Assembly: GCA_012295275.1 (NCBI GenBank)
Contig: CM022665.1
Location: 5,333,901-5,397,900 of the forward strand
DNA: 64,000 nt
DNA from: Chrysomallon squamiferum
Lineage: Eukaryota > Mollusca > Gastropoda > Neomphalida > Peltospiridae
Direction: 5' to 3'
Shown here: one piece after another, positions 63,431 to 64,000 of the stretch
Layout: each line of letters opens with the position of its first letter
Numbering within the stretch: position 1 is the stretch's first letter
Notes under the pieces: generated by a model
What the model saw: only the letters and a program-made list of their open reading frames with translations
What the model was told of the DNA's origin: nothing
Database searches by the model: none
Position numbers and translations under genes: made by a program

Positions 63431-64000
63431 ATATATCTGTCTGTTCAGATCATACAATTTGATATATTTAATTATTATGTCAAAAAGGTAAGAGAGAAAG
63501 CGAAAGGAACATCTGCGAACGCGGATTTCACAAATTGGAGTGTAAAAAAAACGATTTTGTGATACGGGCAATCCTACATTCCCACAAGGTGTTATAGTCG
63601 ACACCACGAAACATTCAAAAGAGCAGAACAAATTTGGACCAAATCATTATTTCCAAAAGATTCTAAGGTAAGTAATTTATTCAACAATCATTTATTTGTT
63701 AACATCATTGTAATTATTATTTACTGGCTTGAGAGCTGGATAATAAAGTAACTGAAAAAAATTCACCGCAGATATTACACATATATTTAAAGGGATATTG
63801 CGGGATTAAGGATATTAATGGAAAAGTAAACTGTAGTCGAACAATTAGAGATAAATATTTGCAATTAGGAACTTTGTTACTATGGGACAATGGCGAAAAG
63901 TTGCAATGTTTTATATGGATATAATCAGTACAGGCAACGATCGTCATTCACTGTCATTCTTATAATGAACAAACGATTAGAACTATTTTTTTTTTCCCCA
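63428..64000. other. Right edge, possible exon end but no gene assigned
   Basis: A strong plus-strand donor TCTAAG/GTAAGT is at 63667, and two frames are open before it, but no acceptor or family could be recognised. The remainder is AT-rich. Confidence 0.35.

Noticed and set aside
63540-63668. Plus-strand exon ending at TCTAAG/GTAAGT
   Set aside because: Two frames are open (one reading NPTFPQGVIVDTT, the other IWTKSLFPKDSK), no acceptor or family decides between them.

Overview
This is eukaryotic, AT-rich, gene-poor DNA with very heavy simple-repeat content: long AG/CT tracts, CA/TG, TATG, AAT/ATT and poly-A runs. Spliced genes with GT-AG introns, tRNA-derived SINE-like heads, DNA-transposon remnants and the look of the proteins suggest a lophotrochozoan animal, most likely a mollusc. 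That placement is inference; no species can be named from the sequence alone.

Layout. (1) 337-1521, minus strand: the middle exons of a TMEM272-like multi-pass membrane protein, whose 3' end runs off the left edge. (2) 5537-5860, minus: an isolated open exon-like frame for a multi-pass membrane protein, possibly gustatory-receptor-like. (3) 7117-17670, plus: a complete six-exon gene for a lambda-crystallin / L-gulonate 3-dehydrogenase (CRYL1-like) protein of 324 residues. Its introns are packed with microsatellites, and an inverted partial copy of its exon 5 lies at about 6201-6290. (4) 17.7-35.5 kb: no convincing gene, only simple repeats, a degenerate tandem array at 27.5-29.0 kb, a minisatellite at 22.6-22.8 kb, a SINE-like head at 26.8 kb and a GC-rich island at 25.4 kb. 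(5) 35607-36827, minus: an open frame for a divergent seven-transmembrane receptor. (6) 37-60 kb: intergenic, with a hAT-type non-autonomous element (45.8-46.5 kb), two more SINE-like heads, a segmental tandem duplication with an insertion (50.3-53.6 kb) and an internally deleted FLYWCH/MULE-type transposon relic (57.3-58.0 kb). (7) 60232-61362, minus: a three-exon gene for a 104-residue secreted precursor with a signal peptide, an Arg/Trp/Phe/Pro-rich cationic core ending in a Gly-Arg amidation signal, and a strongly acidic C-terminal propiece. It is most likely an antimicrobial peptide precursor and is the most interesting item here. (8) 62-64 kb: intergenic with composite AG repeats.

The genes do not form an operon or an obvious pathway; they are independent animal genes separated by repeat-rich DNA. 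Their exons were identified from splice sites, reading-frame continuity across introns and remembered family features. No database search was run.
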